Notes under the pieces: model-generated
Seen by the model: only the letters and a program-made list of their open reading frames with translations
The model's database searches: none
Told to the model about the DNA's origin: nothing
Assembly: GCF_937980635.1 (NCBI RefSeq)
Contig: NZ_CALJPG010000010.1
Location: 1 to 64,000, forward strand
Direction of reading: 5' to 3'
Origin: an uncultured Campylobacter sp.
GTDB taxonomy: Bacteria; Campylobacterota; Campylobacteria; Campylobacterales; Campylobacteraceae
Length of the DNA stretch: 64,000 nt
In this document: positions 43,029 to 51,277 of the stretch, piece after piece
How positions within the stretch are numbered: position 1 is the first letter of the stretch
Layout: each line of letters opens with the position of its first letter
Position numbers and translations under genes: made by a program

Positions 43029-43054
43029 AAATTTCGGGAGTGATCCCGAAATTT
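43029..43054 (-). terminator. Hairpin ending the alpha operon, overlapping the L,D-transpeptidase leader
   Basis: AAATTTCGGGA and TCCCGAAATTT form a perfect 11-bp stem with a 4-base loop. On the leftward transcript the 3' arm ends in UUU followed by CUUCU. It touches the rplQ stop codon and ends 5 bases before the next ATG. Confidence 0.7.
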
Positions 43055-43410
43055 TATTTGCTGATTAGCTCGATATAAGCCATCTCTGCGGCGTCGCCCT
43101 TGCGAAGGCGGGTTTTGATGATGCGAGTGTAGCCGCCGTTTACGCCTGCATATTTTGGAGCGATCTCGGTGACCAGCTTATTTGTCGCAGCCTTATCTTG
43201 AAGCGCCGCGAAAACAAATCTATGCGCCTCGCTGTCGCCTTTTCGCGCGCGAGTAATCAATTTTTCGGCATAACTTCTTAGCTCTTTTGCCTTAGGAAGC
43301 GTAGTTTCGATCTTGCCGCTAGTAACTAAAGCGATGGTTAAATTTTTAAGCAGGGCGGCACGGTGAGACGAAGTGCGCCCTAGCTTCCTATATCCGTGAT
43401 TATGTCTCAT
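43054..43410 (-). CDS. rplQ: 50S ribosomal protein L17
   Basis: 118 residues; MRHNHGYRKLGRTSSHRAAL, TTLPKAKELRSYAEKLITRA and TRIIKTRLRKGDAAEMAYIE are diagnostic. Last gene of the alpha operon, one base from rpoA. Confidence 0.98.
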   Translation of the reverse strand: MRHNHGYRKLGRTSSHRAALLKNLTIALVTSGKIETTLPKAKELRSYAEKLITRARKGDSEAHRFVFAALQDKAATNKLVTEIAPKYAGVNGGYTRIIKTRLRKGDAAEMAYIELISK

Positions 43411-44436
43411 TTATTGTCCTTCATTCTTTTGTCTTTGAGCCTTCAGCTCGTCAAGCTTACGTTTTAGCTGCTCTTTTTTATCGCCGAGCTCTTGGTTGCC
43501 GATAGGATAACCGATCTCCTCCATTACGGCTTTGATCTCCTCGAGCGATTTTTTTCCTAAATTTTTAAGGTCTTTAAGCTCGCTCTCTTCCATAATCGCT
43601 AGCTCGCCGATAAATCTAATATCCGCGCGATCCAGGCAGTTAAAGCTTCGCGCGCTTAAGCTTAGATTGCTAACGCTCTCAAAAAGCTTTGCAAACTCGG
43701 AATTTGCAGGGATCGCTCTACCGAAAGTATCCGCAGCACTGATATTTACGATACCTTTGAAAACCGCCAGCTGCTGATACATCGCCTCAAGTGCGTTTTT
43801 AAACGCATCTATCGCGCTGATCTGACCATCGGTAGTGATCGTAAAGACCACCTTTTCGTAGTCAGGATTATCCTCTACAAAGACATTTTCGATGTCGTAA
43901 ACAGCCTTAGTTACCGGGGTAAAAAACGCATCCAACGCGATGAAATCAGCGTCTAAATTTTCTCTGATCTCTTCGCTTGGGACGTAGCCGATACCCTTTT
44001 CGATGATGAGCGTAAATTTAAGATCGGCATCCTCGTTTATCGTAGCTAGATAAGCGCTTGGATTTACGATCTCTACGGCGTCGTTATTTAGGTCGCTGCC
44101 GTAAATTTCTTTAGGTCCTTTGAAGCTGTATTCTACGACCTCGCGTAGGGAATCGCCCTTGATTTTAAACCTTAAGCCCTTTAAATTTATGATAAAAGCC
44201 GCCATATCCTCGAGCATACCGCGCATGCTGTCGAATTCGTGGCTTACGCCTTCGATTTTAACCGCGGTCGGCGCAAAACCGACCGTGCTCGTATAAAGTA
44301 ACCTTCGTAAAGGATGAGCTAGAGTGACGGCATATCCCGTTTCAAAGGGATACGCTATGATTTTAGCAACATTTTCGCTGACATTCTCAACCTTTATTTC
44401 AGTTGGCATATGAGCTGATGTTGTGATTTTTCTCAT
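43411..44436 (-). CDS. rpoA: RNA polymerase alpha subunit
   Basis: 341 residues. N-terminal dimerisation domain (GYAVTLAHPLRRLLYTSTVG) and C-terminal alpha-CTD (LSLSARSFNCLDRADIRFIG, LKNLGKKSLEEIKAVMEEIG), which contacts UP elements and activators. Start as in C. jejuni. Confidence 0.99.
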   Translation of the reverse strand: MRKITTSAHMPTEIKVENVSENVAKIIAYPFETGYAVTLAHPLRRLLYTSTVGFAPTAVKIEGVSHEFDSMRGMLEDMAAFIINLKGLRFKIKGDSLREVVEYSFKGPKEIYGSDLNNDAVEIVNPSAYLATINEDADLKFTLIIEKGIGYVPSEEIRENLDADFIALDAFFTPVTKAVYDIENVFVEDNPDYEKVVFTITTDGQISAIDAFKNALEAMYQQLAVFKGIVNISAADTFGRAIPANSEFAKLFESVSNLSLSARSFNCLDRADIRFIGELAIMEESELKDLKNLGKKSLEEIKAVMEEIGYPIGNQELGDKKEQLKRKLDELKAQRQKNEGQ

Positions 44437-44447
44437 ATTAGCACCTA

Positions 44448-45074
44448 CTATTTCGAGTAAAGCTCTACGATAAATCTTTCCTCTACAGGAATAACAACTT
44501 CTTCTCTCTCTGGAACTCTAGAAAAAATTCCGTATCTTTTCTCTTTTTCTACATCTACCCACGCTACGATGCCGGTCTGTGCCGTAAGATCCAGCGCTCT
44601 TGAAATTTGCGGGTTATTTTTGCTCTTTTCGATCACTTCGATCTTTTGTCCTGCGCGGACGGAGTACGAAGGAATATCGACGCGCTTGCCGTCTACTAAG
44701 ATATGTCCGTGCGTAACGAGTTGGCGCGCAAATCGTCTAGTCGTAGCAAAGCCCATGCGGTAAACGACGTTATCTAGCCTCTGCTCTAAAAGCTGAACCA
44801 AAATCGCTCCCGTGTTGCCCTCTCTGCGAGCCGCTTCGGCAAATAGCCTGCGGAACTGCTTCTCGCTTACGCCGTACATAAATTTAGCCTTTTGTTTCTC
44901 GCGAAGCTGTGAGCCGTATTCGCTTAGTTTGGCGCGTCTTTGTCCGTGCTGACCCGGAGCGTAAGGGCGTTTTAAAAGCGCGCTCTTGCCCGCAAGCCTT
45001 CTCTCGCCTTTCATAAATAGATCGACGCCGAGCCTTCTTTCTAATTTTTCAACCGGTCCTGTATATCTAGCCAT
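44448..45074 (-). CDS. rpsD: 30S ribosomal protein S4
   Basis: 208 residues; ARYTGPVEKLERRLGVDLFM, KQKAKFMYGVSEKQFRRLFA and an S4 domain (LDNVVYRMGFATTRRFARQL). Zinc-free form. Primary 16S rRNA binder and translational regulator of this operon in E. coli. Confidence 0.98.
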   Translation of the reverse strand: MARYTGPVEKLERRLGVDLFMKGERRLAGKSALLKRPYAPGQHGQRRAKLSEYGSQLREKQKAKFMYGVSEKQFRRLFAEAARREGNTGAILVQLLEQRLDNVVYRMGFATTRRFARQLVTHGHILVDGKRVDIPSYSVRAGQKIEVIEKSKNNPQISRALDLTAQTGIVAWVDVEKEKRYGIFSRVPEREEVVIPVEERFIVELYSK

Positions 45075-45092
45075 AAATTTCTCCTTTTATAA

Positions 45093-45485
45093 TTACACGC
45101 GACGTCGTTTAGGCGGTCTGCAACCGTTGTGCGCAAGAGGAGTGATATCTTTGAAATATGTAACTTTAATCCCTTCTACGCTACCTACGCTTTTAACGGC
45201 GGTCTCGCGTCCACTTCCCGGACCCTGAACCTTGACGCCTACCTCTTTGATGCCGTGCTCTTTGGCTTTGTTTAACGCGTCCTCGACGGCTTGCTGCGCC
45301 GCATAAGGGGTGGATTTTTTGCTGCCTTTAAAATTTAAAGCGCCCGCACTGCTCCACGCGATCGCGTTGCCCATCTCGTCCGTTACGGTAATCATAGTGT
45401 TGTTAAACGTAGCGGAGATGTAAACTATGCCTTTGGCGATATTTTTTCTGACGGTTTTTTTCTTAACTACTTTTTTTTGTGCCAT
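45093..45485 (-). CDS. rpsK: 30S ribosomal protein S11
   Basis: 130 residues; GIVYISATFNNTMITVTDEM and VKVQGPGSGRETAVKSV, ending in GCRPPKRRRV. Platform protein. Confidence 0.98.
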   Translation of the reverse strand: MAQKKVVKKKTVRKNIAKGIVYISATFNNTMITVTDEMGNAIAWSSAGALNFKGSKKSTPYAAQQAVEDALNKAKEHGIKEVGVKVQGPGSGRETAVKSVGSVEGIKVTYFKDITPLAHNGCRPPKRRRV

Positions 45486-45495
45486 ATCTCAATCC

Positions 45496-45864
45496 TTATT
45501 TAGCTGCCGCACCGACGGTTTTGCGTTTGCCTTTTCTGGTTCTGGCGTTCGTTTTTGTTTTTTGACCGCGAACAGGAAGGCCCTTTCTGTGTCTTAAGCC
45601 GCGATAGCCGCCCAAGTCCATAAGCGCTTTTATATCCATAGCCACTTGTTTGCGAAGATCGCCTTCGACCATATAGTGCTCTTGGATCTCTTTTCTGATA
45701 GCGGCGGCTTCATCTTCGCTCAGATCGGCGACTCTTTTATCGTAAGAAATTCCTGCCGCATCGAGAATTTTTCTCGACGTAAATAAACCTATACCGTAGA
45801 TATAAGTTAGTCCGTATTCAATCCTTTTTTTCTTTGGTAGATCTACACCTGCGATACGAGCCAT
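45496..45864 (-). CDS. rpsM: 30S ribosomal protein S13
   Basis: 122 residues; MARIAGVDLPKKKRIEYGLT and RGLRHRKGLPVRGQKTKTNA with a basic tail. Begins 3 bases after rpmJ. Confidence 0.98.
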   Translation of the reverse strand: MARIAGVDLPKKKRIEYGLTYIYGIGLFTSRKILDAAGISYDKRVADLSEDEAAAIRKEIQEHYMVEGDLRKQVAMDIKALMDLGGYRGLRHRKGLPVRGQKTKTNARTRKGKRKTVGAAAK

Positions 45865-45867
45865 AAC

Positions 45868-45981
45868 TTATCCTTGTCTTTGTTTATGTTTTGGATTTTC
45901 ACAAATAACGTGAACAACACCTTTGCGCTTGACAATTTTACATTTGTCGCACATTTTCTTAACGGATGGACGAACTTTCAT
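45868..45981 (-). CDS. rpmJ: 50S ribosomal protein L36
   Basis: 37 residues, read directly: begins MKVRPSVKKMCDKCKIVKRK and ends ENPKHKQRQG. Zinc ligands Cys11, Cys14, Cys27 and His32 are intact. AGGAGAGTG ribosome site. Separated from infA by a 172-base spacer with a strong hairpin. Confidence 0.97.
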   Translation of the reverse strand: MKVRPSVKKMCDKCKIVKRKGVVHVICENPKHKQRQG

Positions 45982-46067
45982 TCCACTCTCCTAAAATTTT
46001 CTCCACTTTAAATGCAAACTGCACCTAGGTTTAATGAAATTTCAAAAGCGAAAGTATCAAACCAACT

Positions 46068-46096
46068 GTTTTCAAAATAGTGGGGATTTTGAAAAC
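46068..46096. promoter_or_regulatory. Perfect 11-bp hairpin between infA and rpmJ
   Basis: GTTTTCAAAAT (46068-46078) and ATTTTGAAAAC (46086-46096) pair completely around a 7-base loop. It may attenuate transcription between infA and the ribosomal genes or be a protein site. No long T-run follows on the leftward strand. Confidence 0.55.
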
Positions 46097-46153
46097 ACTT
46101 CTTCCTACAGTTTAGTTGCAAAATCGCGAGTATATCTAAATTTAACTTTATCC

Positions 46154-46372
46154 TTACTTATAGCGGTAAGTGATCCTGCCTTTATCGAGGCTGTAAGGGG
46201 TCAGCTCGACTTTTACGCGATCGCCGGGCATTATCTTGATGTAGTGCATCCGCATCTTGCCCGCGATATGGCATAAAATCACGTGTTTGTTGTCCAGCTC
46301 GACCTTAAAAGTCGCGTTCGGTAGCGCTTCTATGACGTTGCCGTCGATCTCTATGACGTCGTCTTTTGCCAC
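46154..46372 (-). CDS. infA: Translation initiation factor IF-1
   Basis: 72 residues, an OB fold: IEIDGNVIEALPNATFKVEL, CHIAGKMRMHYIKIMPGDRV and LDKGRITYRYK are diagnostic. AAAGGAGAA ribosome site. First gene of the alpha operon unit. Confidence 0.98.
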   Translation of the reverse strand: MAKDDVIEIDGNVIEALPNATFKVELDNKHVILCHIAGKMRMHYIKIMPGDRVKVELTPYSLDKGRITYRYK

Positions 46373-46405
46373 AAATTCTCCTTTCTTTTAAATTTAAAAA
46401 GGGCG

Positions 46406-46411
46406 ATTATA
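46406..46411 (-). promoter_or_regulatory. Candidate -10 element for infA
   Basis: TATAAT on the leftward strand, 34 bases before the infA start codon, in AT-rich DNA. Confidence 0.45.
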
Positions 46412-46529
46412 TAGAATTTAAAATTTTAAACAGCTTAAAAGAAATTTAAAATAAGCAAAATTTCAGATTTATTTCGCTACGCGCGCAGTATTTTGTAAAA
46501 GCAAAACGGCGCTCTTTTTAAAATTTTAG

Positions 46530-46535
46530 TATAAT
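46530..46535 (+). promoter_or_regulatory. Candidate -10 element for the zinc metallopeptidase gene
   Basis: TATAAT, 27 bases before the ATG at 46562, followed by an AAAGGAAAAAC ribosome site. Confidence 0.45.
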
Positions 46536-46561
46536 GGCTCAAAAAATTTTAAAGGAAAAAC

Positions 46562-47434
46562 ATGAAATGGCAAGACGGCAGACGAAGCTCAAACGTAGAG
46601 GATGACCGCGCAAGCAGCATGCGCACGAGCTCGGGCTCACTTGGGATGCTGATTCCGATCATTAGGTTTTTGCTCGGCTCAAAGATCGGGCGTATAGTGC
46701 TCGTAATCGGCGTCGTAGCGTATTTTATGGGCTATAACCCTTTGGCGCTTTTAGACGGAGGCGCCAGCACGCAAAGAGAGCCGACCGATAGCCCGCAGGA
46801 GCAAGAGAAGCTCGCCTTCGTCTCGGCGGTGCTAGCCCAAACCGAGGACGTTTGGGGCGAGATATTTAAAAGTGCGGGCGCACGCTACGAGGAGCCCGGG
46901 CTTCGGCTTTTCCGCGATCAGATCGCAAGCGGCTGCGGTTTTGCGAGCGCGCAGACGGGGCCTTTTTATTGCCCGAGAGACCGTAAAATTTATCTGGATC
47001 TCGGATTTTTCGACGAGCTTGCGAATAAATATAAAGCGGGCGGCGACTTCGCGCAGGCCTACGTCATCGCGCATGAAGTGGGGCATCACGTTCAAAATTT
47101 AGTCGGCACGCTGGAGCAGATCGCCACTCTAAAAAGACGCGCTCGCAGCGAAGCCGAGCAAAACGCGCTTCAGGTCAAAGTCGAGCTGCAGGCGGACTGC
47201 TACGCTGGGGTCTGGGCGCATTATCTCGCAAAAACAGGGCGCGTGCTGGAGGCGGGCGATATCGACGAGGCGCTAAATGCCGCCAGTGCGATCGGCGACG
47301 ATACGTTGCAGCGCAAATTTAGCGGTCGCGTCGTGCCCGATTCCTTCACGCACGGCACCTCGGCGCAGCGCAAAGAGTGGTTTAAAAAGGGCTTAGCGGG
47401 CGGAAATCTAAAAGCCTGCTCGTTTGAGCCGTAA
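46562..47434 (+). CDS. YpfJ-like neutral zinc metallopeptidase
   Basis: 290 residues. N-terminal MKWQDGRRSSNVEDDR, one membrane helix (about 40-58, IGRIVLVIGVVAYFMGY), then a peptidase domain with FYCPRDRKIYLDLGFF and the zinc site VIAHEVGHHVQN, followed by ELQADCYAGVWAHY. This is the YpfJ/PF04228 family, type II membrane proteins with unproven substrates. Full length. Confidence 0.93.
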   Translation: MKWQDGRRSSNVEDDRASSMRTSSGSLGMLIPIIRFLLGSKIGRIVLVIGVVAYFMGYNPLALLDGGASTQREPTDSPQEQEKLAFVSAVLAQTEDVWGEIFKSAGARYEEPGLRLFRDQIASGCGFASAQTGPFYCPRDRKIYLDLGFFDELANKYKAGGDFAQAYVIAHEVGHHVQNLVGTLEQIATLKRRARSEAEQNALQVKVELQADCYAGVWAHYLAKTGRVLEAGDIDEALNAASAIGDDTLQRKFSGRVVPDSFTHGTSAQRKEWFKKGLAGGNLKACSFEP

Positions 47435-47649
47435 GGCGCGGGCTTTGAGTTAGCTTGTGGGCTAGATAAGGCGGCTTAAATTTTAAAATTTAACGCCGAG
47501 CTTGGAGGCGGAATTTTAGAATTTTAATGATCGGCGATTAAAAAGCTCGGACGGCGCGCTCGGCTAGTGCGACGACGGCTTATTTGAGCGCAGGCTCAAC
47601 TACGGCATAAGAAACCAAAATAGATACGTTAAAATTTATGGAGGCTAAA

Positions 47650-48141
47650 ATGAATAAAATAACCTGCGTCTGCCTAGGCGTGCGAAGCATGCAAAGGGCG
47701 CTGAAATTTTACAGAGACGGCCTAGGATTTAAGACGGATTGTAAAGACGACGACCCGTCGGTATGCTTTTTTAATACGCCGGGGACCAAATTTGAGCTCT
47801 ATCCGTTAGACGCGCTGGCGCGAGATATCGACGAGAACGATCCGCCCAAGGGCAGCGGATTTGGCGGCATCACGCTAGCCTATAACGTAAAAAACAAAGA
47901 GGACGTGGATAGCGTCATAGAGCTAGTAAAAAAGGCGGGCGACACCATCGTCAAGGAGCCCAAAGATACGTTTTGGGGCGGATACCACGCGTATTTTGCC
48001 GATCCGGACGGGTACTACTGGGAGGTTGCTTGGGGGGACCCGGTTTTAAATTTGACGAGGACGGGCTGCTCAAATTTTAGATCAAAATTTCTGCGGCCGA
48101 GGCTTATTCGGAGGCGCCGAAGCCTTTGCGCAAACATGTAA
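47650..48141 (+). CDS. VOC/glyoxalase-family protein with frameshifted C-terminus
   Basis: VOC fold: MNKITCVCLGVRSMQRALKF, FYRDGLGFKTD, FFNTPGTKFELYPLD and YFADPDGYYWEVAWG. Such proteins are metal-dependent lyases/dioxygenases or resistance proteins; the substrate is unknown. After EVAWG the frame drifts into a basic tail (FLRPRLIRRRRS). The next frame instead encodes PGFKFDEDGLLKF and a stop at 48078-48080, the usual VOC ending. The switch lies in a run of six G. A one-base change there restores the normal protein. Start at 47650 follows GGAGG. Confidence 0.8.
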   Translation: MNKITCVCLGVRSMQRALKFYRDGLGFKTDCKDDDPSVCFFNTPGTKFELYPLDALARDIDENDPPKGSGFGGITLAYNVKNKEDVDSVIELVKKAGDTIVKEPKDTFWGGYHAYFADPDGYYWEVAWGDPVLNLTRTGCSNFRSKFLRPRLIRRRRSLCANM

Positions 48142-48190
48142 AATTTAAACTTAAAATTTTATTGCAAATCATCGGGCGGATTTTTGGCTC

Positions 48191-48497
48191 GTATAATTTG
48201 CGGCACCGTTTTTTTCGCGCTTTTCTCTAAACATCAAGCGAAATTTTACTTGCCGATACGATCTGCGGCGCGGATTTTGCGCGAGGATAAAATTTGTGTA
48301 TCGCACCCCGCCCCGTTTCTTTATCGGCGTTCAGCGACTCTAACCGTACCCGCCGCGCTGTTTTACTCGCGCTCGCAGTACCGCTTTGCTCGCATCACAT
48401 GCCGCTACGCAAAGCAAGAGAGCGGATATTTTGCGGCGTTTTTGTCCGTGAGCGCGGCGAGGAAAAAGCGATAAGTTCCTAGAAGCTTTGCGCGGCA
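48191..48497 (-). repeat. Dispersed repeat, copy B (degenerate SUKH 3' end plus downstream DNA)
   Basis: Matches the reverse complement of 7949-8210 apart from about 40 extra bases. Within it, on the leftward strand, the SUKH C-terminal codons are recognisable, but Glu is changed to a TAG stop at 48479-48481 and one base is missing a few codons on. Confidence 0.75.
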
Positions 48498-48571
48498 GCC
48501 TCTTTCAAAAACCGCTTGTTTATGAGCGAATTTTCGATGTCGGGGTGAGCTAGAATGATTAAGTTTTTCAT
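48479..48571 (-). pseudogene. NAD(P)H oxidoreductase 5' remnant fused to a SUKH 3' remnant
   Basis: A leftward start at 48571 with AGGAAA opens MKNLIILAHPDIENSLINKR and continues FLKEAAAQSF, then TAG. The first 25 or so residues are a typical start of flavodoxin-fold NAD(P)H oxidoreductases (compare MKTLVILSHPNF of the intact gene at 49720). The last few codons already belong to the SUKH-type repeat. The oxidoreductase body is missing, so the repeat appears to have replaced it. Confidence 0.7.
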
Positions 48572-48826
48572 ATTTTTCCTTTAAAATTTTGGTTTGGGGC
48601 GATAAAATTTGCCGCTAAAATCGCGCTTGCAGCTCCGCTTCAAAATTTAATTTTCAAATGAGAAGCAGAATTCTGAGGCAAAATTTCAAAGCCAAATTTT
48701 AATGCCGAAGCTTCGACGCTTAAATTTTATGCCGAAATTCCGTAGCAAATTTCAGCGCATAAATTTCATAATTAAAGCTTAGCGCTCAATGCGCCGGAGT
48801 TCTGCTTCAAAATACCACTTAGCGCT
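48572..48826. other. Non-coding stretch rich in AAATTT/AAATTC words
   Basis: About 255 bases of closely spaced AAATTT, AAATTC and related words on both strands, with no supported frame. Together with the preceding remnants it makes 48.1-48.8 kb gene-free. Confidence 0.5.
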
Positions 48827-49354
48827 TTATTTCCCCGCAGCTAGCAGATCCGCGAGTACCTTTGCGGCGTGATCCTTTGCCTTGACGCTTTTATAGACCT
48901 TTAAAATTTTACCGTCCGCACCGATCAGAAAGGTTGAGCGCACGATGCCTAGATACTCGCGCCCGTAGTTTTTGCGCACCTGCCACGCGCCGTATAGCTT
49001 GGCTACCTCGTGCTGCGGATCGCTCAGCAGGATGTGCTTTAGGCTTTGCTTGGCGATGAAGCCCGCGTGGGATTTGGTGCTGTCGGGACTGATGCCTACG
49101 ATCACGCAGTCTGCGGCGATGAAATCATCGTACGCGGCGCTAAATTCGCACGCTTCGGTCGTGCAGCCGGGGGTGTTATCCTTGGGGTAAAAATACAGCG
49201 CGACCTTTTTTCCCGCAAAGTCCTTTAGCGCGACGCTCGCTCCGTCGGCGTTTTGCAGCGTAAAAGCGGGCGCTACGTCTCCCGCTTGCAGCGTGATTTT
49301 GCGCTCGCGATCCTCTGTGCTGAACTCGTCTTCGATCTGTGTTTTTCTCTGCAT
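48827..49354 (-). CDS. bcp: Thioredoxin-dependent thiol peroxidase (Bcp/PrxQ)
   Basis: 175 residues; AhpC/TSA peroxiredoxin. GDVAPAFTLQNADGASVALK, then FYPKDNTPGCTTEACEF with peroxidatic and resolving cysteines five apart, as in PrxQ/Bcp. STKSHAGFIAKQSLKHILLS follows. The N-terminus has about 20 extra charged residues, but the AAGGACACGAT site supports the start at 49354. Removes organic peroxides. Confidence 0.94.
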   Translation of the reverse strand: MQRKTQIEDEFSTEDRERKITLQAGDVAPAFTLQNADGASVALKDFAGKKVALYFYPKDNTPGCTTEACEFSAAYDDFIAADCVIVGISPDSTKSHAGFIAKQSLKHILLSDPQHEVAKLYGAWQVRKNYGREYLGIVRSTFLIGADGKILKVYKSVKAKDHAAKVLADLLAAGK

Positions 49355-49719
49355 ATCGTGTCCTTTTTTTTGAAATTTTCGGGCTCGTAGCCCAAATCGC
49401 GGCTAAATTTTAATCTTTTTTCATAAATTTATCCTTGTTTGGATGAAATTTTGCCCCGCGTCGCAGCTGCGCGCGATCGGGTGGATCGTAAGCAGATCGT
49501 TTTAGACAAGAGCGGGCTAGGGGCTTGCTTTGCGACACGCGTAAAAACATTTTGTAGCGCGTGCTTTGAGGTAGTATGTTACGAGAGCGCCTCGTATCTA
49601 TCGTACCACGCAAATCCAGGTTCCTCACAAGCAAAATAACGCTCGTTTTCACAACTCCTCTTAATCTACTCTTAGCTTTTTAACGATATGATTCTACAAA
49701 TTTTAACAAAGGATACAAC
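49355..49719. other. Intergenic stretch with a possible gene remnant
   Basis: No intact gene. On the leftward strand, 49582-49665 encodes SCENERYFACEEPGFAWYDR followed by YEALS and a stop, which looks like a genuine protein C-terminus without its body. Another leftward frame (49410-49652) starts at a GTG with GAGG too close to it, and its basic tail looks unreal. Confidence 0.35.
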
Positions 49720-50268
49720 ATGAAAACGCTCGTGATCTTATCGCATCCCAATTTCGCCGCCTCGCGCGTGAACAAAGCCCTATCGCAGGTCGCAAAGGGC
49801 GCTGCCGGCATGGAGGTGCGTCATTTGGAGGGACTTTACGGCACTGATACTGCGCGTATAGATGCTCGCACAGAGCAAGACGCGCTACGCGGCGCGGATC
49901 GCATCGTATTTTTGTACCCGATGTACTGGCTAAACGTGCCGCCTATGCTAAAAGCCTATATCGATATCGTCTTTTCGCACGAGCTGGTGGGCTCCGGCGC
50001 GCTTAGGGGCAAGGTCCTGCAGCTCGCGCTAAGCGCTAGTACGCCGCTTAGCGAATACTCCAAACAGGGCGCGATCGGCTATAGCATGGATGAAATTTTA
50101 ACTCCGCTTAAGATCGCGGCAAACTACTGCGGGATGGAGTTTGTCGTGCCGTTTATCAGCAGCGGGTTTGAGCCCGGCGAGTTTGGCGACGATGCCGTAG
50201 AGGCTGCAGCCGCACGCTTCGGCAAACTTTTACGAGGCGAACTAAGCCCCGACGAGTATCAAATTTAG
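49720..50268 (+). CDS. Flavodoxin-fold NAD(P)H oxidoreductase (KefF/YwrO-like)
   Basis: 182 residues. MKTLVILSHPNFAASRVNKA, IVFLYPMYWLNVPPMLKAYI and GKVLQLALSAS are the FMN and dimer motifs of the NAD(P)H dehydrogenase (quinone) family, which reduce quinones or guard K+ efflux systems. ATG follows AAAGGATAC. A truncated relative lies at 48479-48571. Confidence 0.9.
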   Translation: MKTLVILSHPNFAASRVNKALSQVAKGAAGMEVRHLEGLYGTDTARIDARTEQDALRGADRIVFLYPMYWLNVPPMLKAYIDIVFSHELVGSGALRGKVLQLALSASTPLSEYSKQGAIGYSMDEILTPLKIAANYCGMEFVVPFISSGFEPGEFGDDAVEAAAARFGKLLRGELSPDEYQI

Positions 50269-50773
50269 CAAAGCAAATGCCCGCTACCCGCGGCTACGAG
50301 CCGAAATTTTACGAGAGTGATTTTATTTGTAGAATCTACATCTACGCCTTTTAACGAGCCGATCGGTTCGATGATCTGTCCGTGCCGCTATCTATCGGTG
50401 GGCGCGGTTAGCGCGTGCCGCTATGATCTAGATCAGCTCACTCTTGGTGTGGACATCTACGCGAGGATCGGTCATTACCGAGCAAAGTAGCGCCGTAGCG
50501 AGCGTGAAAATATGAAAGCACATTGCTATAAGCGAGCGGGCAGAGTGAAGAGGGGTCTGCGTTTCATAGATATCTCGTGCTAGTGGGGCTTGCGTGCTGC
50601 ATAGATGCAAAGCCTGCGCGAAACGCGCACTGCGGCAAATAGGGCAAGACTGCTTTTGGTGTGATTGGGGCTGGATGTCGCGCGGGGTGTATCTGCGCGC
50701 ATGAGAGAAAAGACCGCTTACGGCGCTATTTGAGCTGCTACGAAATTTGATTTATCAAAAAAGATTTTTGAGG
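50269..50773. other. Non-coding stretch between the oxidoreductase and molbindin genes
   Basis: About 500 bases without AAATTT enrichment, unlike most intergenic DNA here, which may mean recently decayed coding sequence. A leftward 60-codon frame (50428-50610) has one hydrophobic stretch but no start site. I cannot identify a parent gene. Confidence 0.4.
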
Positions 50774-50804
50774 AAGGAGTGAAATTTATAAAATTTCATT
50801 CCTT
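50774..50804 (-). terminator. Probable terminator of the molbindin gene
   Basis: AAGGAGTGAAATTT and AAATTTCATTCCTT pair with one G-U/A-C exception around a 3-base loop. On the leftward transcript a U-rich stretch (TCTTTTTT) follows about 12 bases later. Confidence 0.5.
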
Positions 50805-50851
50805 GATTTTGCGATGTTTAAAGCGTGCACATCGGTTCGCACAATGCAGGA

Positions 50852-51277
50852 TTATTTTACGCCGACTATGATTTGAGTAGCTTTTATGATCGCGGTTACT
50901 TCGTCGCCGACTGCTAGCGCCAAATTTTTAACAGATCTGTTTGTGACGATCGCGCTTAGATTCTCACCGCCTGCGGTTCTGACATCGATTTCAGCATTGA
51001 TTGCGCCCTCTTTAACGGCGGTAATTTTGCCTTTTAGTTGATTTGCAGCACTTAGGCGAAGATCGTTTTCTCCCTTTGAAATGATGACATTTGGGGCTTT
51101 AAATAAGAATACCGCCTCTTTGCCTGCTTTTAAATCCAAAGTTTTTTCAGAATCAACCGTCACGGTCGCTTTTAACACGTCGCCGCCTCTGGTTTTAGCT
51201 GTGATTAGCGAATTTACCGCACCTGTTTTTACGTCGCCGATTACGACGTGAAGCTGATTTCTAGCACTGATTGCCAT
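50852..51277 (-). CDS. Molbindin (two Mop/TOBE domains)
   Basis: 141 residues made of two tandem Mop domains: SARNQLHVVIGDVKTGAVNS and SAANQLKGKITAVKEGAINA, each followed by a beta-rich half. Binds molybdate or tungstate in the cytoplasm, acting as a store or sensor. Fits with mobA and the molybdoenzyme-rich physiology of Campylobacter. Monocistronic, with AAGGAGAAA site. Confidence 0.92.
   Translation of the reverse strand: MAISARNQLHVVIGDVKTGAVNSLITAKTRGGDVLKATVTVDSEKTLDLKAGKEAVFLFKAPNVIISKGENDLRLSAANQLKGKITAVKEGAINAEIDVRTAGGENLSAIVTNRSVKNLALAVGDEVTAIIKATQIIVGVK

Noticed and set aside
50428..50610. Leftward 60-codon ORF with a hydrophobic stretch
   Set aside because: No ribosome site and no recognisable family; kept only as a note on the empty region.
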